DNA of 7,594 nt from an uncultured Collinsella sp. (GCA_900550415.1 URSO01000079.1:1-7594), one strand, 5' to 3'. Counted from the stretch's first letter, positions 1 to 6,220 are shown. Made by a program: numbers and translations. The notes: generated by a model not told the origin, from the letters alone.

Positions 1-22
1 CGGCTTCGACTCGACGTTGGCT

Positions 23-352
23 TCACAGCGCCGCAGCGATCGCTTCAGTCACAAACTTATTGAGTGACTCACCCTTCTTTGCCGCCGCCAGCGCTGCTTG
101 CTTGTGGAGCTCAGAGCCCGTTCTTACGTTGAACGAGCCCTTAAAAGCCCGCTCGGGTTCCTTGCCCTTCTCGGCGCAAAACTCAAGGTAATCGTCGACG
201 GCGTCGTGGAAGCATTGCTCCACTTCTTCAGCCGTGGAGCCTTCAAATACGATTGCGTCCCTAATGCCGGCGACCATACCTGTTAGCACATGCTGTTCGG
301 CATCGAACTCGACCGGGGCGAAATAACCCTTGTATGCCAAAACGTTACTCAT
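23..352 (-). CDS. hicB: HicB family antitoxin of a type II toxin-antitoxin pair
   Basis: Antitoxin expected to bind and neutralise the HicA mRNA interferase and to repress its own operon. With the start used here it has 109 residues. The N-terminal half has the degenerate RNase-H-like HicB pattern: G-x-V-x-G-I-R-D, then VFEGSTAEEVEQCFHDAVDD and YLEFC with KGKEPE. The C-terminal 40 residues (FKGSFNVRTGSELHKQ, then KKGESLNKFVTEAI) match the Arc/ribbon-helix-helix DNA-binding tail of the HicB group. A longer start at 367 is possible. The ATG at 350-352 is preferred because GGAGG lies 5 bases before it, while the upstream ATG has no Shine-Dalgarno site. The gene overlaps the end of hicA by 8 bp (ATGAGTAA arrangement), which suggests translational coupling. 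The family call is from motif recognition. Activity is inferred. Confidence 0.88.
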   Translation of the reverse strand: MSNVLAYKGYFAPVEFDAEQHVLTGMVAGIRDAIVFEGSTAEEVEQCFHDAVDDYLEFCAEKGKEPERAFKGSFNVRTGSELHKQAALAAAKKGESLNKFVTEAIAAAL

Positions 353-608
353 GACTACCTCCGACATCTTGCAGAAAGCGAACTATGTTTCGAATGGTCC
401 CCGCTGTCAATTCGTCAGATGGATGAGGCGTGTGCATTACGAACATCCTGCCATCTGATGGCCTGTAGAAGCGAACGCGCGATCCGGATGTCTTGCCTTT
501 GCTGTCCATTTCAAAGCCATATGAAGCTATAACTTTAAGAAAGTCAGCGAATCTATACGTTGAAGGACAGCTAAGCAGCTGGGCGATGAGTTTATCGGAT
601 CGAGTCAT
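345..608 (-). CDS. hicA: HicA family mRNA interferase toxin
   Basis: Small toxin of 87 residues, first gene of the hicAB operon. HicA proteins have a double-stranded-RNA-binding-like fold and cleave mRNA, slowing translation unless held by HicB. The sequence follows the subfamily with a KTSGSRVRFYRP strand near residues 39-50, followed by MHTPHPSDELTAGTIRNIV (about 58-76). Canonical HicA proteins carry a GSHHHF-type catalytic histidine. Here that place reads GSRVRF, and the histidines are in the H-x-P-H-P motif (His59, His62). To my knowledge this is characteristic of a HicA subgroup and not a sign of inactivation, but it should be checked. GAGGCGGG lies directly before the ATG. The partner is hicB, overlapping by 8 bp. 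Transcription probably starts near 662, from the promoter at 669-697. Confidence 0.87.
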   Translation of the reverse strand: MTRSDKLIAQLLSCPSTYRFADFLKVIASYGFEMDSKGKTSGSRVRFYRPSDGRMFVMHTPHPSDELTAGTIRNIVRFLQDVGGSHE

Positions 609-622
609 CCCGCCTCACATGC

Positions 623-643
623 TGCAACTATATTCTAGTTGCA
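623..643. promoter_or_regulatory. Palindromic probable HicB operator in the hicA leader
   Basis: Perfect inverted repeat TGCAACTA - 5 bases (TATTC) - TAGTTGCA. It lies between the predicted transcription start (about 662) and the hicA start codon (608), just upstream of the ribosome binding site. A symmetric site of this size immediately before a toxin-antitoxin operon is where a ribbon-helix-helix antitoxin such as HicB would bind for autorepression. The palindrome is seen directly. The binding partner is inferred. Confidence 0.6.
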
Positions 644-668
644 ATTTCAGTTTGATGCAAGCACCTCT

Positions 669-697
669 ACTATAGAACATGTGTGCGTATAGAACAA
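669..697 (-). promoter_or_regulatory. Sigma-A type promoter of hicAB
   Basis: On the minus strand: -35 TTGTTC (692-697), a 17-base spacer, and -10 TATAGT (669-674; five of six bases match TATAAT). This spacing is ideal and points towards hicA, with a predicted start near 662 and a leader of about 54 bases. It is the best-formed promoter in the window. The -35 is covered by the LexA-like site at 690-705, and the -10 is touched by a weaker copy at 673-688. Confidence 0.65.
673..688. promoter_or_regulatory. Weaker second LexA-like half-palindrome over the hicAB -10
   Basis: TAGAACATGTGTGCGT has an intact left half (GAAC), R-N-R-Y central bases and a degraded right half (GTGC for GTTC), so about 9 of 12 consensus positions match. 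It begins 17 bp from the stronger copy at 690-705. TATAGAACAAGTG and TATAGAACATGTG form a direct repeat with 12 of 13 bases identical, so it may be a second, lower-affinity site for the same regulator. Confidence 0.3.
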
Positions 698-705
698 GTG
701 TTCGA
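690..705. promoter_or_regulatory. LexA/SOS-box-like site over the hicAB -35
   Basis: Read on the plus strand, TAGAACAAGTGTTCGA fits the Gram-positive/actinobacterial LexA pattern (T)CGAAC-N4-GTTCG(A) at 11 of 12 fixed positions. The central four bases also fit the R-N-R-Y rule of the Bacillus box. It sits on the -35 element of the hicAB promoter, an effective position for a repressor. The match is by eye to a remembered consensus. LexA binding is inferred. Confidence 0.5.
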
Positions 706-716
706 ATCACAACTGA

Positions 717-743
717 GGAAGGAGACAGGCACCTTTGTGGTGG
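717..743. repeat. Possible dispersed intergenic motif (GGAGACAGGCACCTTTGTGG)
   Basis: A short stretch upstream of the long inverted repeat carries GGAGACAGGCACCTTTGTGG; its complement reads CCACAAAGGTGCCTGTCTCC. I recall similar 'AAAGGTGCCTGTC' strings recurring between genes in many Gram-positive genomes, including near REP-associated transposase genes. Only one copy is present here, so repetition is not shown by this window. Confidence 0.22.
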
Positions 744-766
744 TCTGTGCTGTGGAGTGGGCGTCT

Positions 767-843
767 GCGGCGGTTTGTCTCAATCTGTAACAGTAACTCG
801 GCAAAATTGGACCTAGATGTTACAGATTGAGACAAACCGCCGC
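767..843. repeat. Long perfect inverted repeat, 26-bp arms with a 25-base loop (MITE/REP-like)
   Basis: The left arm (767-792, starting GCGGCGGTTTGTCTC and ending CTGTAACA) is exactly complementary to the right arm (818-843). The intervening 25 bases are non-palindromic. No T-tract follows on either strand, so it is not an ordinary intrinsic terminator. A perfect 26-bp stem in noncoding DNA suggests a small non-autonomous mobile element, a REP-type repeat or a strong RNA hairpin. No transposase lies nearby, and I see no convincing target-site duplication at its edges. Confidence 0.6.
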
Positions 844-877
844 GGTGGGCTGCGCCGCCCCGCTCAAACCGCAGAAA

Positions 878-916
878 AAAGGTAGATTTTCAGACATGTC
901 CCAAAAATCTACCTTT
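878..916 (-). terminator. Intrinsic terminator of the M16C peptidase gene
   Basis: On the minus strand, 13-bp perfect arms (AAAGGTAGATTTT and AAAATCTACCTTT) flank a 13-base loop, and the T-run continues to six Ts before CTGCGG. It starts 9 bases after the peptidase stop codon. The stem is unusually AT-rich for this high-GC context, and the loop contains the palindrome GACATGTC. Confidence 0.72.
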
Positions 917-924
917 GCCGTGCG

Positions 925-3900
925 TTAGCCCAGCAGGTCGACTACGTTGAAGTTGGCGTTGCTCTTGGCGATGACGTCGCGGCCGCCAAAGACGCAGGTG
1001 GGCGACTCGGCTGCGATGCGCGTCACGTCGGTGCCGAGCGAGCGCAGTTCACCGGGCGTGGCGGCGAGCATCTGGGCGCGGCGCTTCTCGCGCGCGTCGG
1101 GATCGAGGCCGGCCAGGTAAGTCGTGTTGCGACGCTTGGTGAGCGCGTACGGCTTCACGGGCGCGTCCATGCCGCTCACACAGCTTACGATAAAGCCCTC
1201 GAAGGCGGCCTCGTCGGGCTCAAAGCTGCCGAGCCATTCGCCCGCGCGCGCCACGCGCTCAATCGAGGGATCGATTGCCGGGTCGCGGTAGGTGTAGAAC
1301 GCCGCCTGGCGCTCGCCGGCCGCGCGGAATCTGCAACCGTACGCGCCGCCCTTTACGCGGATCTCGTTCCACAGGTAATCGTAGGAGAGCGCGTTGGCGG
1401 CAACCGCCCAGGCGCCCGTCACGTCGATGCCCAGACGACGCGGGTCGCATGCGCTTGCCGCAAAGCAGATGTCGCTGGGGATGACAAAGGCCTCGTGGCG
1501 GTCGCGCGGCACCGGCACCACGAGCGCGTCGCGGACGACGGCGCCAGCGTCCGCGCTCAACCCCAGGTCGCCCGCGGCGGCCCAGTACGCGTTAAAGTCT
1601 TCATCGCTGCCGGTAAAGCTCGCCAGGCAGCCATCGGCCACAAAGATGCGGCCCGCCAGCTCGGCAAGCTTGGCGCGCAGGCTATCCAAGCGCTCGTCAA
1701 AGTGCTCGAGCAGATCACGCAAGAACAGGTAGAAGTCCACGCCCGAGAGCTGTTCGCGCACCACGGCCGAAGGCGAGCTGTAACTCATCGCGCGACCGAG
1801 TGCTGCCGAGTGGCCGTTGTTGATAAAGCCCTGCTCAAGCCCAATGCGAATCTGCGTGAGCACGTCGCGCACGCGATCGGCGTCGGCATCGAGCAGCAGC
1901 GTGCTCGACCACACCTCGCGCGGCAGGTTTGCCAGCGCATCGATCTTCTCGGACAGGGCGCCGGCGCTTACCAGCAGGTAGGGGCGCACGCCGTCCACGT
2001 CGGGCTGCGTCATGACCTCGGTCGTAAAGCTCAAAAAGCCCAGCTTGCCGGCGATGAGATTATCGAGCTCCTCGGCCGAGTGCTCGCTCGTGGGCAGCTG
2101 CTTGAGCAGGCGGCAGAGCAGGGTCACGTAGGGCAGGTCCTCAAACGCGACGCATCCCAGGTCGAAATACTGCATGGCGTAGGCCAGGCGGTTGGTGGGG
2201 ATGTCGTGGCGCAAGCAGGGGATGGGTGCGGTCGTGTCCACGACCAGCGGCGGCTCGGGGCGTGCCTCGCCAATGTCGGACACGCGCAGGCGCGGCAGCG
2301 TGGCCTTGGCTTCGGGCGTGTCCTCGGCCTCCTGCGCGGCACGCAGCGCGGCCGTGCGCTCGACCACGTCGGCCAGCTCGGTATCGGTCATGGCATCGCG
2401 CTTGGCTGCCAGCTCAGCGCTCTCGGCGCCCTCCGAACCGGAGCCGGCGTCCACCGGCACCAGCTCGACGAGCGCCATGTGGTCGTTTTCCAGCACCAGC
2501 TCGCGCAGCAGGTCCTCAAAGTAGCTACCGTCCAGCTCGCCGCGCAGCTCCTCGTACACCGGACCGTACTTGAGCGCCAGCGTCGCGGCGTTGTCATCGT
2601 AGAGCCAGGTGCTCAGCGCGTCGCACGCAATGGCCACGCCGTCGGCGATGCCGTAGTCGCGCTGGCGCAGGTCGTACTCGTTGCTGCTGATGATGGCTTC
2701 CAGGCGCTCGCGCGGAACGCCATGCTCGCACAGGTCGCGGCAGGCGTCTTGGAACACGCGGCGCAGCTCGCGCGCCACACCAGGCTGCGCGTTTTGCAGC
2801 ATGATGAGCTCGTAGGGCTGCAGGCTCTCGGCCGCGGTGTAGCTCACCACGTTGCCGCCCACGCCGGCGGCCAGAATGGCCTTCTTAACCGGAGCTTCGT
2901 TGGAACCCAGCAGCGCCTCGAACAAGATATCCGCAGCGATCGTGCGCTTGCGATCGAGCGCGCTGCCCAGCACAAAGCCCAGGCCCACCAGGGCGTTCTC
3001 GGGCGTGGTGGCCATCTCGACGCGCTTATACTCGCAGGTCACGGGCGCCTGCACGCCCAGCGGATTGGGCGCCAGCGTGGACGGGTCCTCGCCGGCGGCG
3101 ACGGCTGCGTCCATGCGGCGGCTCGCAGCGCTCGACTGCGACAAATAGCGCTCGTCCAAAAAGGCCAGCGCGCGGTCCACGTCCAGGTCGCCGTAGAGCG
3201 TGATGTAGGAGTTGGAAGGGTTGTAGTGGCGCGCGTGCGTGTCCAGGAACTGCTCGTAGGTGAGCGCAGGAATCGCGCGCGGGTCGCCGCCGCTCTCGTG
3301 CGCATAGGCGGTGTCGGGATAGAGCGCGGCGTTGACGGCGTCGTCCAGCACACTCATGGGGTCGGACAGTGCGCCTTTCATCTCGTTGAACACCACGCCG
3401 TTATAGCACAGCGTGCCCTCGCGCAGGCTGGCGGAGCTGTCGCCGTCCTCGCCCTCGACGCCCTCCGGCAGGTCCAGCTCGTAGTGCCAGCCCTCCTGCT
3501 CAAAAATGGTGGGCTTGGTATAGATAGCCGGGTTGAACACCGCGTCCAGGTACACGTCCATCAGGTTGTAGAGGTCCTGCTCGTTGGTGGTGGCAACGGG
3601 GTAGATGGTCTTGTCGGGGTAGGTCATGGCGTTGAGGAACGTCTGCATGGAGCTCTTGATCAGATCGACAAACGGCTCCTTGACGGGGAACTTGGCCGAT
3701 CCGCACAGCACCGAGTGCTCAAGAATATGGAACACGCCGGTGGAATCGGCTGGCGGCGTCTTAAAGCCAATGGCAAAGGCCTTGTTTTCGTCGTTGCACG
3801 CCAGGTACAGCAGACGAGCGCCCGAGGCGGTGTGGCGCAGCACGTAAGCGTCTGCGTCAAGCTCGGGCACGGTCTCGCAGCGCTCGACGGCAAAGCCGTG

Positions 3901-3966
3901 GCAGGTGGTTCCGGGCACCAGTAGCGCGGCGGCAGCGGCGCGAGGGTCAGTTGAGGTGGTGGGCAT
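925..3966 (-). CDS. M16C family zinc metallopeptidase (presequence protease/PreP-like, insulinase family)
   Basis: Probable cytoplasmic zinc endopeptidase that degrades unfolded peptides inside a closed chamber, as PreP/PITRM1 relatives do. It has 1013 residues, full length for the single-chain M16C group, and shows no signal peptide. The inverted zinc motif HxxEH is at residues 80-84, in FHILEHSVLCGS. The third ligand is probably Glu195, in GVVFNEMKGALSDP. The C-terminal half has the Arg-Tyr substrate-binding signature RVKGGAYG (Arg870, Tyr876). An M16C-associated region would lie between the two halves. A short acidic, serine-containing insertion (EGEDGDSSAS, 171-180) precedes the third ligand. 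The start at 3966 is preferred over an upstream in-frame ATG at 4146: AAAGGAGG lies 6 bases before it, and the extra 60 residues look like translated spacer. It is transcribed alone, with a terminator at 878-916. Confidence 0.93.
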   Translation of the reverse strand: MPTTSTDPRAAAAALLVPGTTCHGFAVERCETVPELDADAYVLRHTASGARLLYLACNDENKAFAIGFKTPPADSTGVFHILEHSVLCGSAKFPVKEPFVDLIKSSMQTFLNAMTYPDKTIYPVATTNEQDLYNLMDVYLDAVFNPAIYTKPTIFEQEGWHYELDLPEGVEGEDGDSSASLREGTLCYNGVVFNEMKGALSDPMSVLDDAVNAALYPDTAYAHESGGDPRAIPALTYEQFLDTHARHYNPSNSYITLYGDLDVDRALAFLDERYLSQSSAASRRMDAAVAAGEDPSTLAPNPLGVQAPVTCEYKRVEMATTPENALVGLGFVLGSALDRKRTIAADILFEALLGSNEAPVKKAILAAGVGGNVVSYTAAESLQPYELIMLQNAQPGVARELRRVFQDACRDLCEHGVPRERLEAIISSNEYDLRQRDYGIADGVAIACDALSTWLYDDNAATLALKYGPVYEELRGELDGSYFEDLLRELVLENDHMALVELVPVDAGSGSEGAESAELAAKRDAMTDTELADVVERTAALRAAQEAEDTPEAKATLPRLRVSDIGEARPEPPLVVDTTAPIPCLRHDIPTNRLAYAMQYFDLGCVAFEDLPYVTLLCRLLKQLPTSEHSAEELDNLIAGKLGFLSFTTEVMTQPDVDGVRPYLLVSAGALSEKIDALANLPREVWSSTLLLDADADRVRDVLTQIRIGLEQGFINNGHSAALGRAMSYSSPSAVVREQLSGVDFYLFLRDLLEHFDERLDSLRAKLAELAGRIFVADGCLASFTGSDEDFNAYWAAAGDLGLSADAGAVVRDALVVPVPRDRHEAFVIPSDICFAASACDPRRLGIDVTGAWAVAANALSYDYLWNEIRVKGGAYGCRFRAAGERQAAFYTYRDPAIDPSIERVARAGEWLGSFEPDEAAFEGFIVSCVSGMDAPVKPYALTKRRNTTYLAGLDPDAREKRRAQMLAATPGELRSLGTDVTRIAAESPTCVFGGRDVIAKSNANFNVVDLLG

Positions 3967-4018
3967 ATGCAGCCTCCTTTGACGCCCCAGCGGGGGCGAA
4001 TCGAGTCGAATCCCCGAG

Positions 4019-4024
4019 AGTATA
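4019..4024 (-). promoter_or_regulatory. Candidate -10 for the peptidase gene
   Basis: The minus strand reads GGGTATACTCTC, a TATACT hexamer that would give a leader of about 45 bases before the start at 3966. No convincing -35 lies 16-18 bases upstream, so this is only a half-supported promoter. A short GC-rich hairpin (CGCCCC/GGGGCG, 3983-3998) follows it in the leader, just before the Shine-Dalgarno site, and could affect translation. Confidence 0.33.
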
Positions 4025-4105
4025 CCCATATGGGGCCGCGACTCTGCGGCGAACTGGAGACGATGCCAGCTGATCGTCGACCATCCGCGGTTCGCCTGCC
4101 GCAGA

Positions 4106-4247
4106 AGCGAGGAAATCCGGACGCGCGAGCGTGGAAAATTGGACACTCGCCAAACGAGAGTGGATATTTGGACGGAATATGTCGCAAAAGCCCCAAAAAC
4201 CGTTCAAATATCCACTCTCGATATCCGACCGTCCGAAAATCCTCGCT
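4106..4247. repeat. Inverted-repeat element of about 140 bp with five copies of a 13-bp motif
   Basis: The ends, AGCGAGGAAATCCGGACG (4106-4123) and CGTCCGAAAATCCTCGCT (4230-4247), are complementary at 15 of 18 positions. Between them lie further variants of the motif GGA-W-W-W-Y-Y-G-R-A-C-R: plus strand at 4111, 4133 and 4162; minus strand at 4201-4213 and 4230-4242. A strong internal hairpin is at 4155-4220. The element fills most of the spacer between the peptidase and the hypothetical gene. No coding potential or target duplication is evident. It could be a MITE-like relic or an array of protein-binding sites. Confidence 0.5.
4155..4220. repeat. Internal hairpin, 21-bp stem with 24-base loop
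   Basis: CGAGAGTGGATATTTG (4155-4170) is perfectly complementary to 4205-4220. Inside it, 4171-4175 pairs with 4200-4204 with one G-T wobble, giving a 21-bp stem. On the minus strand the stem is followed by only TTTGG, so it is at best a weak terminator for the gene ending at 4309. The left arm could also pair with the outer copy at 4229-4242 (12 of 14 positions identical), so alternative folds exist. Confidence 0.6.
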
Positions 4248-4308
4248 CGTGCGGTGACGGCTACGGCAAGGCGTCATCGCCGAATCGGCAATGGCTCTGA
4301 CGGACGAC

Positions 4309-4800
4309 TTATTCCTGCGCAGCCTCGTGCTCGTCCATCAAGAACAGTCTAAGAACCAGCTTGATGACATATCCCGGTTTGACTTCTGCCGCGTCAAAGA
4401 CGTGGCGCTCGGCGAGCTCGCTGTAGTATGCATAGATGTCGCGGATGAGCTTCGCGCCCGAGAGCGTAAACATGTAGCCTGCGTCCGAAAGCGCATTGGG
4501 TGCGGCGGGCAACTTGGCCATGTGGCAGAACGTTTGCAGGTCGGGCGCCATAACATTCTGGTAGTCGAGGTGGCCGCTGGCATCCTGTGCGGCAAGCTCC
4601 AATTGGCGCACAAAATCCAGTGCCGCCGCTAACACAAAGCTCGGCGTAGGCGCATTGACGTCCTGAGTGGTCGCCACAAGCCTGCCCGCCGCCTGCGTGA
4701 CAAGCCAAGCGACCTCGCGCTGACAACGCACGGCCTTGCGCGTAACCGGCTTGATGGACGAAGAAGAAACGCTTCCCTTAGGCGGATTCGAAGCAGCCAT
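4309..4800 (-). CDS. Hypothetical protein, 163 residues
   Basis: I do not recognise this protein. It is very probably a real gene: GGGAGGG lies 5 bases before the ATG, codon use is GC-rich like the peptidase, and the composition is that of a folded protein. The first 25 residues are Ser/Pro/Lys-rich (NPPKGSVSSSSIKPVTRKA) and probably disordered. The remainder looks mostly helical, for example FVLAAALDFVRQLELAAQ and LIRDIYAYYSELAERHVF. It ends with a hydrophobic stretch (YVIKLVLRLFLM) and an acidic tail. There is no signal peptide, clear membrane span or cysteine cluster. It is divergent from the HNH nuclease gene and upstream of, but about 340 bp from, the co-directional peptidase, with the repeat element between them. 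It is therefore probably a separate transcription unit. Confidence 0.75.
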   Translation of the reverse strand: MAASNPPKGSVSSSSIKPVTRKAVRCQREVAWLVTQAAGRLVATTQDVNAPTPSFVLAAALDFVRQLELAAQDASGHLDYQNVMAPDLQTFCHMAKLPAAPNALSDAGYMFTLSGAKLIRDIYAYYSELAERHVFDAAEVKPGYVIKLVLRLFLMDEHEAAQE

Positions 4801-4857
4801 AAGACCCTCCCATGAACAATCCGGCCCAACAAGCCCGGACGAAACACGTGCTACATC

Positions 4858-4863
4858 AGTATA
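4858..4863 (-). promoter_or_regulatory. Candidate -10 for the 163-residue hypothetical gene
   Basis: TATACT on the minus strand, about 57 bases before the start codon at 4800, is the same hexamer as upstream of the peptidase. The position 17 bases upstream is GC-rich and lacks a -35. On the opposite strand, before the HNH gene, TTGACT occurs at 4954-4959 but no -10 follows at the right spacing. I therefore cannot place the plus-strand promoter in this 215-bp divergent spacer. Confidence 0.28.
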
Positions 4864-5015
4864 CAGGGGAGTGGGGTAGTGGGGCGCGGGCGCGCCAGCG
4901 GCAAACCGAGAGCATCAACGATGTGCCGATTGCGGAATGAGATCTCGTAATAATTGACTCTCGGCCATATTATTGAAGGGCATGACTCGTGTTCGTATGG
5001 TTGTAGGTGCTGGCG

Positions 5016-6098
5016 ATGAACGACTTTGACCTTGCTGTTCCGTTGATGGATGGACCAAGCTATGACCGTGCCTGCAGTCTCGTGCCTTCCGAATACGTTG
5101 AGGCATGGGAGTGGTTTCTGGGTGAGGAGCAGCGCGGCGGCGTTTGGACCAGCCTTCCGCACCACACCAAGGAAGATAGCCCTCAATATCAGTATCGTTT
5201 GAGAATTGGCTCGGACTTCTTTCCCGTAACGCGGGATTCAGGGATCTTCTGGCCGGGCCAGGATCGGGTGAAGCAAGATCCCGATAAGATCTTTGCGCTC
5301 TCGGTTCATAACTCTAAAAAGAGTTTCTATACCGATGTTCCTCCGCTCTATTTGGATGACGGCACGTGGGTCATTAAGTATTCGGTTCAAGCGCCGGGCA
5401 CCGTTGGTTCTCGAGACCAAGACTATAACCGGAAAATGCTCAACTGCATGGAATGTGGCGTTCCAGTTGGAGTCATATTTGCAACTGAGGTGGGCTATAA
5501 GGTGCTTGGCCTTGCGTTTGTTGAACGGTTCGAGCCCGAAAACGGCTGGTTTGTTCTGCATGGTCCCGTTCATAAAGGCGGGCCTGACCCTCGTTTTGCG
5601 TCCGACATGAGCTATCTGAAGCACATGCCAGTCGACATTGAGTTTGCCGGACGGGATGCGACCGATGACGAAAAAGTTCGCTATGCGTTAAGGCGCGAGC
5701 GACTGGGGCAACAATGGTTCCGCAAGCAGCTCGTTGCCGCCTATGACGGCCGTTGCGCGGTGTCGGACTGCGGCGTCAGCGAAGCTCTGGAGGCTGCACA
5801 TATCGAGAATTACTCGGGCCCTAAATCGCAAGTTGCCAGCAATGGCATTCTGCTTCGGCGCGACTTACATTCCCTATTTGATGCTCATCTGATTTCGTTT
5901 GAGCCTGTTTGCGGTGAATATCGGCTGTGCGGATCGTACCTGCTGGATAAGACCGACTACGCTTCCTTTGCAGGTGCGACGCTAAGGCAGCCGAATGAGC
6001 GTCAGTGGCGACCCAATACGGCGTTTCTTGAGGCCCATCGCATTGAGTTCGATCGCTCGGAAAAGAAGCGTGAAAAGGCGGGGATTCTGCCGTATTAG
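5016..6098 (+). CDS. SRA/YDG-like plus HNH endonuclease, probable modification-dependent restriction enzyme
   Basis: Predicted restriction endonuclease of the COG3440 type, 360 residues. The C-terminal HNH_2-like nuclease domain (about 227-297) shows QQWFRKQLVAAYDGRCAVSDC, EAAHI (His262), SNGILL (Asn276) and DLHSLFD (His285, Asp289). It also has a CxxxxC pair (Cys247, Cys252). The N-terminal half (about 40-185) resembles the SRA/YDG (PUA-like) fold that flips out modified cytosines. It includes GIFWPGQD, a Y-S-x-Q-x-P-G segment, RDQDYNRKMLNCMECGVPV and VLGLAFVERF. Such fusions typically cut DNA carrying methylated or hydroxymethylated bases and act against modified phage or foreign DNA. This activity is inferred. 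A GTG at 5007 is an alternative start; ATG 5016 is chosen because AGG lies 8 bases before it. Codons are more AT-rich than in the peptidase, suggesting acquisition by transfer. Confidence 0.85.
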   Translation: MNDFDLAVPLMDGPSYDRACSLVPSEYVEAWEWFLGEEQRGGVWTSLPHHTKEDSPQYQYRLRIGSDFFPVTRDSGIFWPGQDRVKQDPDKIFALSVHNSKKSFYTDVPPLYLDDGTWVIKYSVQAPGTVGSRDQDYNRKMLNCMECGVPVGVIFATEVGYKVLGLAFVERFEPENGWFVLHGPVHKGGPDPRFASDMSYLKHMPVDIEFAGRDATDDEKVRYALRRERLGQQWFRKQLVAAYDGRCAVSDCGVSEALEAAHIENYSGPKSQVASNGILLRRDLHSLFDAHLISFEPVCGEYRLCGSYLLDKTDYASFAGATLRQPNERQWRPNTAFLEAHRIEFDRSEKKREKAGILPY

Positions 6099-6220
6099 CG
6101 TATTTGGCTTTGGTGGTCTTTTAAGATCGTGTTGTTTGATCGGATCGCGTGGCGATGCAATTTCGCGCGCACTTGCTGGTGCATGCTCTTCCTGGTTTCA
6201 ATTACGGGAAGGGAGCGAGC

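Noticed and set aside
353..367. Upstream ATG for hicB at 367
   Set aside because: No Shine-Dalgarno site precedes it, and the GGAGG that serves the ATG at 350-352 lies between the two.
803..812. AAAATTGGAC shared between the 767-843 loop and the element at 4135-4144, suggesting one repeat family
   Set aside because: Identical 10-mers are expected many times by chance in a window this size, and the flanking bases do not align.
1495..3924. An 809-codon plus-strand open frame opposite the peptidase gene
   Set aside because: The encoded protein is a low-complexity Val/Ala/Arg/Gln/His-rich string with no domain, mirroring the GC-rich third positions of the real antisense gene. The minus-strand reading has full catalytic motifs.
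3967..4146. N-terminal extension of the peptidase to an ATG at 4146
   Set aside because: The 60 extra residues look like translated spacer, include part of the repeat element, and lack a ribosome binding site. The start at 3966 has AAAGGAGG at ideal spacing.
4851..5186. Minus-strand open frame of about 110 codons in the divergent spacer and HNH 5' end
   Set aside because: It overlaps the well-supported HNH gene, has no ribosome binding site and encodes no recognisable domain.
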